Source: a bacterium (GTDB taxonomy: Bacteria; JALSQH01). Taken from it: 12,167 nt of DNA. Location: assembly GCA_026985515.1 (NCBI GenBank), contig JALSQH010000125.1, forward strand, positions 1 to 12,167, read 5' to 3'. A program made the translations under genes and the position numbers. Of this stretch, positions 7,001-12,167 are shown piece by piece. Position 1 is the first letter of the stretch, and each line of letters begins with the position of its first letter. Under the pieces are notes generated by a model. That model had not been told where the DNA came from. It was given only the letters and a program-made list of their open reading frames with translations, and ran no database searches.

Positions 7001-8170
7001 ATCTATAACGATATCTGCACCTATATATGCACCGACAAGTTTCCTCCCGCTTCCTGTAACCCCCACTCCAAGAACATTTTCTCTTGATACTTTTCCTCCA
7101 AGGAATTTTAATCCCCTGTTCACAGCTGTAATAGGATCACCCCTTGTCATCAGATATGCTTCGCCAACTATTTCCAGATTTTCGTTTACTGCTACAAGAT
7201 CAGTACTTGTGGAACCAACGTCAATACCAATGTAAAATTTTTCTCCTGGTAGGGGATCTCTACGCCATTTAAGTTCCTCAACAGAGGTATCCTCAGAAGT
7301 TAATCCATGCCTTATGGTAACTGTTCCTGATACTTTTTGTCCTTTTATACCTGTATCAGGCAGGCTTCTGAATTCTTTTCCCTGTTCCGGTGCAAGAAGG
7401 GCTGCCCCTATGGCTCCCATCAATCCAGGTTCTTCAGGTATGATATATTCCCCTTCTTTAAGATTAAGTAGCTCTCTAAATGCTCTGATAATTCCTCTGT
7501 TTTTAGCTACACCTCCCTGAAAAATAACAGGTCTGTAAATTGGTCTTCCCCTTACGAGAGATGAAAGGTAATTTCTTGCAAGGGCGTAGCATAGACCTGC
7601 AGCGATTTCATCCGCAGGTACCCCCTTTTGCTGGAGGTGGATGATGTCAGATTTTGCAAAAACACTGCATCTCCCCGCAATTGAGGGAACATCTTTTGCT
7701 TCAGCTGCCATTTCTGCAAATTTTTCTATGGGAATCCCCATCCTTTCTGCCTGGACATCAAGAAATGATCCTGTACCTGCTGCACATAATTCATTCATCA
7801 CATAGTCAACCGGTCCCCTTTCATCAATGATTATATACTTTGAATCCTGCCCCCCTATTTCTATGATACTTGCCCTTTCAATCTCTCCAGGCTTGAAGAG
7901 TTTTGTTGCGGCAAATCCATGAGCAATGATCTCATTGACAGTTTCTATTCCTGCAAGGGATTTTACAATTTCTTTTCCGCTTCCAGTAACAAGGGCATGG
8001 TCAAATCCTTCCGGAAATTTTTCCAGCAATTCCCTCAGAATTTCTTCAGATTTCTGCTTCGCCCTGCCATTTGTTCTCCTGTATGTTGAGTAAAGAATTT
8101 TTCCGCTTTCGCTTTCTATGACAACTGCGTCTAAACTCACTGAACCTAAATCAAGACCAAGGAGTAGCAT
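4067..8170 (-). CDS. Giant fused acyl-CoA dehydratase activase: two BadF/HgdC-type ATPase modules plus DUF2229/HgdB-like region
   Basis: A 1367-residue iron-sulfur protein of the CoA-substrate-specific enzyme activase family (COG1924 joined to COG3580/3581-type regions). Residues 1-260 and 312-567 are two tandem ASKHA-fold ATPase modules. Each has the phosphate motif (GLDLGSVSLD at 5-14; GIDVGSTSTD at 315-324), EIGGQDSK (104-111; 411-418), the cluster-ligand Cys in CAAGTGSF (C129; C436) and a second Cys in R-C-x-V-F (C168; C476). A Cys cluster follows (C592, C595, C599, C617), then a DUF2229/HgdB-like part rich in conserved Cys (C703, C738, C903, C1021, C1055, C1305, C1308). Known activators use ATP to drive low-potential electrons into a dehydratase or reductase. 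Here donor and an acceptor-like part are on one chain; the substrate is unknown. The start ATG has AGGGGG 5 nt upstream. It lies 47 nt after the DIPP synthase gene and is probably co-transcribed. The length is normal for this fused form. Confidence 0.9.
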   Translation of the reverse strand: MLLLGLDLGSVSLDAVVIESESGKILYSTYRRTNGRAKQKSEEILRELLEKFPEGFDHALVTGSGKEIVKSLAGIETVNEIIAHGFAATKLFKPGEIERASIIEIGGQDSKYIIIDERGPVDYVMNELCAAGTGSFLDVQAERMGIPIEKFAEMAAEAKDVPSIAGRCSVFAKSDIIHLQQKGVPADEIAAGLCYALARNYLSSLVRGRPIYRPVIFQGGVAKNRGIIRAFRELLNLKEGEYIIPEEPGLMGAIGAALLAPEQGKEFRSLPDTGIKGQKVSGTVTIRHGLTSEDTSVEELKWRRDPLPGEKFYIGIDVGSTSTDLVAVNENLEIVGEAYLMTRGDPITAVNRGLKFLGGKVSRENVLGVGVTGSGRKLVGAYIGADIVIDEITAQTKGAAHFFPDVDTIFEIGGQDSKFISVENGDVKDFFMNRACAAGTGSFLQEQAYRLGIDIKKEFAQQAEKSRNPLKMSSRCTVFMESDLVHYANNGYPLEDIVKGLASAIVNNYVETVADLTKVGKKIVFQGGVAKNRAVVNAFKEKFPGATILVHPEPGLSGALGVTAILKEKRVKVTGFRGFDIPLEKDFTTFECKVCENFCEVRVYRFGGEKYYIGDLCGMYSERGGRVRRGTDYSERLEKFYESFKSTVKSGDVIGIPSALLYREYYPFYLEFFNQLNIKVVTSGNPNQKKLYGGLPYLPAETCLPVKIMFGEVKALVSKGISKIFIGNAYEGTDGLMCPNVQNISNMIKASFKDEVDILAFPLMPYTEGSKRKKLIEEISQAFNLKQETVENALQKAEESFSVFKQIVSVDLDEIEKSEKVALILGKPYNTWDKFLNLSLTSKLASRGFSVVLVQQLKEIEEILLPEKYSSVTWQFSRRMLKGAIWAKNKNNIFLVVVTNFGCGPDSFVLEFIKDLYRDKPLLILEIDEHRGDAGIETRIEAFSYAVDQFLEKRKIKFRETPALLPSAERKYTKFYIPYFSPHAYAFAGAFEHAGYDTEVLPLPDAESEELGKIHSGGRQCHPFYLILGDLVKLIKKGEMSENSVYIFPTVTSQCLITQYVPFVQKVAEELGRKDILVMGTTTRDDLTKILDVQDLLILHGGLIAIDYLLRLWAETRPYETVKGLTDYVFETSLEIMREGLRKGEIISTLNHIIDAFDRIPVENRWSKPVIALVGDEYTRINPVGNKNLFNILNDLGVEVWPAPTIIDVTDQGTEIATLYYWRDRKIFDAGLNFVRTLLQDLDQKRIIRMFKSRIRNYGNLSGKEMLRYTDHILTGQVDILTRLNVGEIYDFIFKGADGIINAFCLNCMVGTATSAVIKRISEENGNIPIMNLVFEDQEDTHVKNRVEAFVYRVKRWRAENRSAIQT
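4078..4109 (+). terminator. Intrinsic terminator for the 3369 gene, inside the convergent gene
   Basis: Perfect stem AGAGCGG (4082-4088) / CCGCTCT (4093-4099) with a TTCT loop. It extends by TGG/CCA across one bulged C, and is followed by CC and a run of five T (4105-4109). It sits 8 nt after the plus-strand stop codon and wholly within the last codons of the minus-strand activase gene. On the minus strand the hairpin is not followed by a T run, so it should act only on plus-strand transcripts. Confidence 0.7.
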
Positions 8171-8217
8171 TGTTTCCCCCTCTCAGGATTTAATTTTATT
8201 TTAGAAAAAGAACAGCT

Positions 8218-9471
8218 TTATTCAAGACTTTTCTCCCTGAAAAATCTGACCAGTGTGTAGAAAATTCCAAGATGGGAAAGAATACCTGTTAAAAGGAGAG
8301 TGTATAGCATTATTTCTTTAGATAACGGAGTTAGTAACCCCCCCAGCATGATGAGGAATAATCTTGCATCCCTTGTAATGAATTTTGGACGGATCCCAGT
8401 CATGTGAGAGATGTAACTAACAAGTATCGTACCTGTTACTGCAAGGAAAAAGGAGATTTTACCGGTTATTGAAGAGGAAAAGGGGAGAAATATTCCGAAC
8501 ATAATAAAAATGTCAACATATCTGTCAAGAAGTGAATCCAGTACGGCGCCTTTACGGGATGAGAGTTTCTTTATTCTTGCAACCTCACCGTCACAGCCAT
8601 CTATAATTGAAGCTATCTGAGTAAAAATTCCTCCTGCCACGAATTTCCCGAAGGCAAAAAAGATGAAGGGAATCAATCCAATTAGAGTAGAAATAATGGT
8701 AATTCTGTTGGGGGTAAGAAAATCATATTTTACCAGCAGCCTGGAGATGGGGGTGGAGAATTTTCTGTTTATCTTTTTTGAAATATATCCGTCACTTTCT
8801 TTTGATAGGGATCCTGAAATATATTTTTCTGCCTTTTTTAATTCCTCTGGAGTATCTATGTCTATCCAGAAGCCATCCACAGATTTCCATTTCAATCTGT
8901 TTTCATCTGCTATTTTCTGAAAGACCTCTGCAAGTTTTATCTTTTCCTTTTCGGATGAGAGTTTTTCTATGTAGTTGAAGATGTCGGGTTTACAGTAGAA
9001 GAAACCTGTGTCAAAATAATCATATTTTTCCAGCCTCTTACCTATTTTTCTAACCAGATCCCCCTCGACGCTGACTTTTGTTGCCTCATCGGGATCGTCA
9101 CAGTAACTGCTAACAAAAGCTGTATGGGTCTCTTCAGAAGAGATGGAGGAAAAAAATGAATCTTCGAAGAAGTGATCAGCCATCAGCAGTATAAAGTCGT
9201 CTTTTACATCGTTTCTGGCGAAGTACAGGCTGTATCCATTTTCTCGCTCGGGTGCATTGTTGTAAACGAAGTTCAGATTTCTGAATTTACTCTCAAGATA
9301 GTCTTTGATCCTTTCATCATGGTAAACAATTGTGATCTTATTAATTTTGCTGGTAAGAAGTTTCCTGATGTTATGTTCCACTATGGGAATTCCAAAAAGG
9401 GGGAGAAGAGGTTTGGGTTTTTCTCCCCCCATTCTCGTTCCGAAGCCGGCTGCAAGTATAACGGCTTCCAT
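8218..9471 (-). CDS. Bifunctional CTP:inositol-1-phosphate cytidylyltransferase / DIPP synthase
   Basis: This 417-residue membrane enzyme makes phosphorylated di-myo-inositol phosphate. Residues 1-220 are a nucleotidyltransferase: LAAGFGTRMGG (6-16), K20 in EKPKPLLP, a metal-site D99 in LLMADH, and WIDIDTPEEL (202-211). It should convert inositol-1-phosphate and CTP to CDP-inositol. Residues about 235-417 are a CDP-alcohol phosphotransferase with several membrane helices and the complete signature DGx2ARx8Gx3Dx3D, from D294 through G308 and D312 to D316. This half joins CDP-inositol to a second inositol-1-phosphate. The two-domain order is that of the enzymes from Archaeoglobus and Thermotoga relatives. 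It starts 3 nt after the inositol-phosphate synthase stop, with only a weak GA-rich ribosome site, so translation is probably coupled. The final dephosphorylation enzyme is not in the window. Confidence 0.9.
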   Translation of the reverse strand: MEAVILAAGFGTRMGGEKPKPLLPLFGIPIVEHNIRKLLTSKINKITIVYHDERIKDYLESKFRNLNFVYNNAPERENGYSLYFARNDVKDDFILLMADHFFEDSFFSSISSEETHTAFVSSYCDDPDEATKVSVEGDLVRKIGKRLEKYDYFDTGFFYCKPDIFNYIEKLSSEKEKIKLAEVFQKIADENRLKWKSVDGFWIDIDTPEELKKAEKYISGSLSKESDGYISKKINRKFSTPISRLLVKYDFLTPNRITIISTLIGLIPFIFFAFGKFVAGGIFTQIASIIDGCDGEVARIKKLSSRKGAVLDSLLDRYVDIFIMFGIFLPFSSSITGKISFFLAVTGTILVSYISHMTGIRPKFITRDARLFLIMLGGLLTPLSKEIMLYTLLLTGILSHLGIFYTLVRFFREKSLE

Positions 9472-9474
9472 TTT

Positions 9475-10668
9475 TTATTTCTCTTTCAATCTGTTAAACC
9501 ATTCCACCAGAAGCTGGTACTGTTCATGGGTGTTATACACATCTGTGTCCATGGGGCTCTTGAAAAAGAAGGCCAGTTCTTTTACCACTCCAGATTCTCC
9601 TTTCTTCTTCGCGTAGAGTATAAATCTTGCAAGATCAATTACAAGTGGAGCGGCAAGAATTGCATCTATTCCGTCCCAGATGAAGTAAAATTTCATTTTC
9701 CTTCCCATAAATCCCTCGTAGTGTATGAAATCAAATGCAGTTTTGTTGTCCTGAAGAGAGGGGAAGTAGTTGATTTCTGTTATTGTAAAGGGTGAATATC
9801 CCAGAATTTTTTCCAGAACTCCATCCTTTGAAATTATCTTGCTTTCTTTGTTGTCAGCGTGATTCAGGACCACACCGTCTAAATCCCCCAGAATGTTGTA
9901 TCCCATCCATCCCAGTACCTTTAAGTTCCTGTATTTGAACATCGGTACTATTGTTGTTTTTGCAAGAGTTTCACCGGTCTTACCGTCGTTTCCCGCATGG
10001 GGGACTTTATTTTTCTCTGCAAGTTCTTTTAATGCGGGAAGTGATGCACCGGAACTGGGTGTAAAGTTTATGTATGGTATTCCATTTTTAAGGGCAACAT
10101 ATGCATAGAGAGAACTGGCCGTTATGAGCTCCTTTTTGTTTTCTTTAATCAGTTTTTCAAAGTCATTCAGTCTGTCATGATACTGTTTATCATACTTTAT
10201 GACTGGCTCAGTTGAGGCAACATTTACGGCTACCGTATCTTCGTCAGCAAATTCCTTGATATCTTTCTCTATTGCATCGACAATATCTGAAAGTGTTAAT
10301 TTTTCATTCTTTTCGAGATAATCAATTTCTCCAAGATCCTCCATAGCACTTCCACAGTTGAGTGCCGTTCCTTTTTTTGCCCTTATTTCGGATAGATCAT
10401 CTTTTACTGCATCCAGAAACTCCCTGTCAAAATGTCTGTTCAGATTCCAGTGGTAGAGGGTTGCTTCATATCCGTTCTTATCAAGTTGCCTGATTTCGTG
10501 GCCACCAAATTTGAATTTAAAAGGAATTGTTTTGTTAATCTCTTCAGAAAATTCTGGAAGTTCGGTAACAAGTCCAGTCTTTGGTGCTTTCCCTTTCTCA
10601 ATTGCCTTTGCGCCTGTCATGGCAGTTGTTGAGACAATCCCATATAATCCGAATACCCATATTTTCAT
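9475..10668 (-). CDS. ino1: myo-inositol-1-phosphate synthase
   Basis: This enzyme converts glucose-6-phosphate to L-myo-inositol-1-phosphate using NAD, the first step of DIP synthesis. The 397-residue product has the N-terminal dinucleotide-binding segment (VFGLYGIVSTT, 5-15), the NFTPSSGASLPALKELAEK block (201-219), GNDGKTGETLAKT (226-238) with a lysine of the catalytic region, and the C-terminal GFMGRKMKFYFIWDGIDAIL (319-338) followed by APLVIDLARF. Its length is close to the short Thermotoga/Archaeoglobus forms and shorter than the eukaryotic enzyme. I chose ATG 10668..10666 rather than an upstream in-frame ATG at 10725. It has an almost perfect Shine-Dalgarno, GGAGGTGAT (10680..10672), and the protein then starts directly with the conserved fold. 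It is first in the operon with the DIPP synthase and the activase, and divergent from an Rrf2 regulator. Confidence 0.92.
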   Translation of the reverse strand: MKIWVFGLYGIVSTTAMTGAKAIEKGKAPKTGLVTELPEFSEEINKTIPFKFKFGGHEIRQLDKNGYEATLYHWNLNRHFDREFLDAVKDDLSEIRAKKGTALNCGSAMEDLGEIDYLEKNEKLTLSDIVDAIEKDIKEFADEDTVAVNVASTEPVIKYDKQYHDRLNDFEKLIKENKKELITASSLYAYVALKNGIPYINFTPSSGASLPALKELAEKNKVPHAGNDGKTGETLAKTTIVPMFKYRNLKVLGWMGYNILGDLDGVVLNHADNKESKIISKDGVLEKILGYSPFTITEINYFPSLQDNKTAFDFIHYEGFMGRKMKFYFIWDGIDAILAAPLVIDLARFILYAKKKGESGVVKELAFFFKSPMDTDVYNTHEQYQLLVEWFNRLKEK

Positions 10669-10671
10669 TGT

Positions 10672-10680
10672 ATCACCTCC
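10672..10680 (-). promoter_or_regulatory. Ribosome binding site that fixes the inositol-phosphate synthase start
   Basis: GGAGGTGAT on the minus strand complements the 16S rRNA 3' end at nine positions and stands just ahead of ATG 10668. It lies inside the extra 19 codons of the longer frame opening at 10725, which argues against that longer start. Confidence 0.85.
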
Positions 10681-10697
10681 CTTCCAGAATTTTTTTA

Positions 10698-10713
10698 ATA
10701 GTGGCTTCACTAT
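10698..10713. promoter_or_regulatory. Palindromic operator candidate at the DIP operon start
   Basis: ATAGTG-gctt-CACTAT is a perfect 6-bp inverted repeat with a 4-bp centre. It begins one base downstream of the predicted minus-strand -10 and covers the predicted start point, the usual place for a repressor site. The divergent Rrf2 protein is the obvious candidate binder. It could instead form a small hairpin in the mRNA leader, but it has no T run and is not a terminator. Confidence 0.45.
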
Positions 10714-10714
10714 G

Positions 10715-10742
10715 AATTTAATCATGAGGGTGCGATTTTCAA
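10715..10742 (-). promoter_or_regulatory. Predicted promoter of the DIP/activase operon
   Basis: On the minus strand TTGAAA (10742..10737) and TAAATT (10720..10715) form a sigma70-like pair with 16-bp spacing. Transcription would start near 10708, giving a leader of about 40 nt with the strong ribosome binding site. The -10 matches four of six consensus bases, so this is a moderate call. Confidence 0.45.
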
Positions 10743-10756
10743 CCTTATTTAAATAG

Positions 10757-10785
10757 TTGATAAATTTAATAATGATTGATATACT
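10757..10785 (+). promoter_or_regulatory. Strong sigma70-like promoter of the Rrf2 operon, predicted leaderless
   Basis: TTGATA (10757-10762) and TATACT (10780-10785) are separated by exactly 17 bp and each matches five of six consensus bases. The -10 ends 7 nt before the GTG start at 10793, so the transcript should begin at the start codon. Half-sites ATAGT (10753-10757) and ACTAT (10783-10787), the same arms as the palindrome at 10698-10713, overlap the -35 and -10, which would fit autoregulation. Confidence 0.65.
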
Positions 10786-10792
10786 ATAACTT

Positions 10793-11251
10793 GTGAAGAT
10801 ATCAACACGTGGCAGATACGCAATAAGGGCTCTTATTTACCTTGTGAATCATATGGATAAGGGCCCAGTGTCTCTTCAGGATATTTCAGAGAATGAGAAT
10901 ATCTCAATAACCTATCTGGGGCAGATTTTCTTTCATTTGAAGCAGTTCAACATAGTTAAGAGTGTAAGGGGGCCAGGAGGAGGTTATCTTCTGGCAAGAG
11001 ATCCCGAAGATATCAAGCTTTCTGAAATAGTAAAAGCTGCCGAGGAGTCAATCAATGTCAGTGAGTGCGTTGAACATCCAGAAGAGTGTGACAGGAGTGC
11101 CAATTGTCTCACGAGAATATTATGGCTCTATCTTAACAGGCTTATTATGAATTTTTTTGACACAATTACTCTCGCTGATTTGAAAGATACAGATATCGTT
11201 GGCCTAACCCGGAAGTTAGCGGAAAAACTTGGTAAAATGCAAATTTCATAG
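10793..11251 (+). CDS. Rrf2-family transcriptional regulator with three-Cys cluster site
   Basis: This 152-residue protein opens with the Rrf2 signature ISTRGRYAIRALIYL. It continues with a winged-helix DNA-binding part (residues 25-70, including ISITYLGQIFFHLKQFNIV and the wing SVRGPGGGYLLAR). The loop holding C92, C99 and C105 (C-x6-C-x5-C) corresponds to the cluster-binding Cys of IscR/NsrR-type members, so it probably senses iron-sulfur status, redox or nitric oxide; which one cannot be read from sequence. The start is GTG with no Shine-Dalgarno and a promoter right against it (leaderless). It is divergent from the DIP operon, with a shared 124-bp control region, and 3 nt upstream of a TIM-barrel gene. 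Autoregulation and control of the DIP/activase operon are inferred from position and palindromes only. Confidence 0.9.
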   Translation: MKISTRGRYAIRALIYLVNHMDKGPVSLQDISENENISITYLGQIFFHLKQFNIVKSVRGPGGGYLLARDPEDIKLSEIVKAAEESINVSECVEHPEECDRSANCLTRILWLYLNRLIMNFFDTITLADLKDTDIVGLTRKLAEKLGKMQIS

Positions 11252-11254
11252 GGT

Positions 11255-12118
11255 ATGTTTTCTCTTTCAACTCACATTTTTGCCTTTTACAGACTTGGTG
11301 AATCAGAGATAAAAAGTGTTGCAGAGTATGGGTTTAATATAGTTGAACTCTGGGGTGCGCCTCCACATTTTGATTACAGGGACAGGAAGTATGTTGGGAG
11401 AGTGAAGGAATTTTTTGAAAAGTATGGTGTCTCCATTGCGAGTGTTCATTCTCCTTTTTATCAAAGGCTCGTAAATAAGAAGCCTGCAGATTATTTTTCG
11501 CTTTCCAGTTGCGAAGACAGAGTAAGAAATAGGGCCATTGATGAAACTCTGTTTCTTCTTGATTCTCTTGACGGGTTTTCATTGATGGCACCGGTCCCGG
11601 TTGTGATTCACACGGGCATAGAATCGGAAGATGAGGATGATATCGTAAAGTGCAAATGGGATAACCTTGCAGAGTCAGTGGAGAAGCTTCTGAAAAAGAT
11701 TATCGGCTCACCATTTATCCTTGCCCTTGAAAATGGTAGTGGAGGAAAGGATCGACCTCGTGATGTGGCTTTTTTCGTTTCCGGGTTTTCGTCGCCATAT
11801 TTGAGATTATGTTTTGATGTGGGTCACGCCAGTATCACTGACAGGGATTGGATCGATGTTTTAGAGGAAATAAAAAAAATGGTTGTTGATTATCACATTC
11901 ATGATAATTCCGGTTTCAAAGATGAACATCTCCCACCCGGTGAAGGTTCGATCGATTTTGATAAATTTTTCAAAGTGGCTGGTGAAAATTCTCTTTTCAC
12001 CCTTGAATTGATGGATTACAGTAGAGGTGAGGATAAACATAGTGCCCTTGTGCCTGTGGGGAAGTCCATCAAATTTTTGGGAAGGAGGGGGTTATGGAAT
12101 CTCTCTTTAAAAAAATAA
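11255..12118 (+). CDS. Xylose-isomerase-like TIM-barrel protein (sugar phosphate isomerase/epimerase superfamily)
   Basis: A 287-residue protein of the AP-endonuclease-2/sugar isomerase superfamily. Barrel motifs appear in order: ELWG (31-34), H65 in SVHSPF, H119 in VVIHTG, E159 in LALENG, D188 and H191 in FDVGHA, H214 and H216 in DYHIHDN, GEGSIDF (229-235) and E251 in TLELMD. E159, D188, H214 and E251 fit the usual metal-binding set of inosose dehydratase, inosose isomerase and tagatose epimerase relatives. The substrate is not determinable; an inositol-related substrate is tempting given the neighbouring DIP genes but unsupported. Endonuclease IV is less likely because its extra His/Glu ligands and length are not matched. 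It follows the Rrf2 stop by 3 nt without a good ribosome site, so it is probably translationally coupled. Confidence 0.82.
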   Translation: MFSLSTHIFAFYRLGESEIKSVAEYGFNIVELWGAPPHFDYRDRKYVGRVKEFFEKYGVSIASVHSPFYQRLVNKKPADYFSLSSCEDRVRNRAIDETLFLLDSLDGFSLMAPVPVVIHTGIESEDEDDIVKCKWDNLAESVEKLLKKIIGSPFILALENGSGGKDRPRDVAFFVSGFSSPYLRLCFDVGHASITDRDWIDVLEEIKKMVVDYHIHDNSGFKDEHLPPGEGSIDFDKFFKVAGENSLFTLELMDYSRGEDKHSALVPVGKSIKFLGRRGLWNLSLKK

Positions 12119-12167
12119 TTGTTGCTCTTCTTGCCGCAGGTTTTCCCGAACCAGAGGCCATAAATAG
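12094..12167 (+). CDS. Start of an unidentified gene (3' end outside window)
   Basis: ATG 12094 follows a strong Shine-Dalgarno AGGAGG (12083-12088) with 5 nt spacing, both inside the end of the TIM-barrel gene, which it overlaps by 25 nt in another frame. Twenty-four codons are visible: MESLFKKIIVALLAAGFPEP and then EAIN. A short helix ending in GFPEPEA is too little to name a family. The overlap places it in the Rrf2 operon. Confidence 0.6.
   Translation, partial: MESLFKKIIVALLAAGFPEPEAIN

Noticed and set aside
9172-9795. A 207-codon open frame on the plus strand
   Set aside because: It lies antisense across the end of the inositol-phosphate synthase gene and the start of the DIPP synthase gene, has no ribosome site, and its translation resembles no protein. 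It is a shadow of the real frames.
10669-10725. Longer inositol-phosphate synthase starting at 10725
   Set aside because: The extra 19 residues are not part of the fold, and the region holds a near-perfect Shine-Dalgarno and the predicted promoter start and operator for the shorter start at 10668.
11255-12118. Endonuclease IV (DNA repair)
   Set aside because: The barrel has the simpler E/D/H/E metal set of sugar isomerases, and the characteristic extra zinc ligands of endonuclease IV are not evident.
1-12167. CRISPR arrays, tRNA or rRNA genes, insertion sequences, prophage genes
   Set aside because: None seen: no regularly spaced repeats, no transposase or integrase motifs, and nearly all DNA is accounted for by the genes listed.

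Overview
The window is an AT-rich stretch of bacterial chromosome (by eye about 40% GC), densely packed with genes. It most likely comes from a thermophilic, anaerobic bacterium. The thermophile call rests on two adjacent genes for di-myo-inositol phosphate (DIP), a solute known mainly from hyperthermophiles and thermophiles, and on Lys/Glu/Ile-rich proteins. The anaerobe call rests on a 1367-residue oxygen-sensitive-type iron-sulfur activase of the 2-hydroxyacyl-CoA dehydratase/benzoyl-CoA reductase family. The phylum cannot be fixed from this sequence; Thermotogota or another deep-branching thermophilic lineage would fit.

Layout. (1) Positions 1-2425, minus strand: a two-gene DNA-repair-type operon, an Mre11/SbcD-like nuclease followed by an SMC-like ATPase that overlaps it by 4 nt. 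The ATPase runs off the window and carries a two-helix membrane hairpin inside its coiled coil. (2) Positions 2426-2603: a divergent control region with two copies of a TGAC-N5-GTCA palindrome. (3) Positions 2604-4070, plus strand: two unknown exported proteins, one built from a duplicated OB-like unit and one resembling the LpoB/CsgG/DUF799 fold. They end at an intrinsic terminator that lies inside the neighbouring convergent gene. (4) Positions 4067-10668, minus strand: an apparent operon of myo-inositol-1-phosphate synthase, a bifunctional CTP:inositol-1-phosphate cytidylyltransferase/DIPP synthase, and the giant fused activase. (5) Positions 10669-10792: a divergent control region with a palindrome at the predicted start of the DIP transcript. 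(6) Positions 10793-12167, plus strand: an Rrf2-family regulator with three Cys, a xylose-isomerase-like TIM-barrel protein and the first codons of a further gene.

How it works together. The two DIP genes would convert glucose-6-phosphate to inositol-1-phosphate, then CDP-inositol, then phosphorylated DIP; the last phosphatase is not in the window. The divergent Rrf2 protein is the natural candidate to control this operon and its own gene, which would couple iron-sulfur or redox status to solute synthesis and to the co-transcribed iron-sulfur activase; this is inference. A shared expression feature is that both the nuclease gene and the Rrf2 gene start with GTG, lack a ribosome binding site, and have a sigma70-like -10 box ending exactly 7 nt before the start, which suggests leaderless mRNAs. 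Other genes here, such as the inositol synthase, have near-perfect Shine-Dalgarno sequences.
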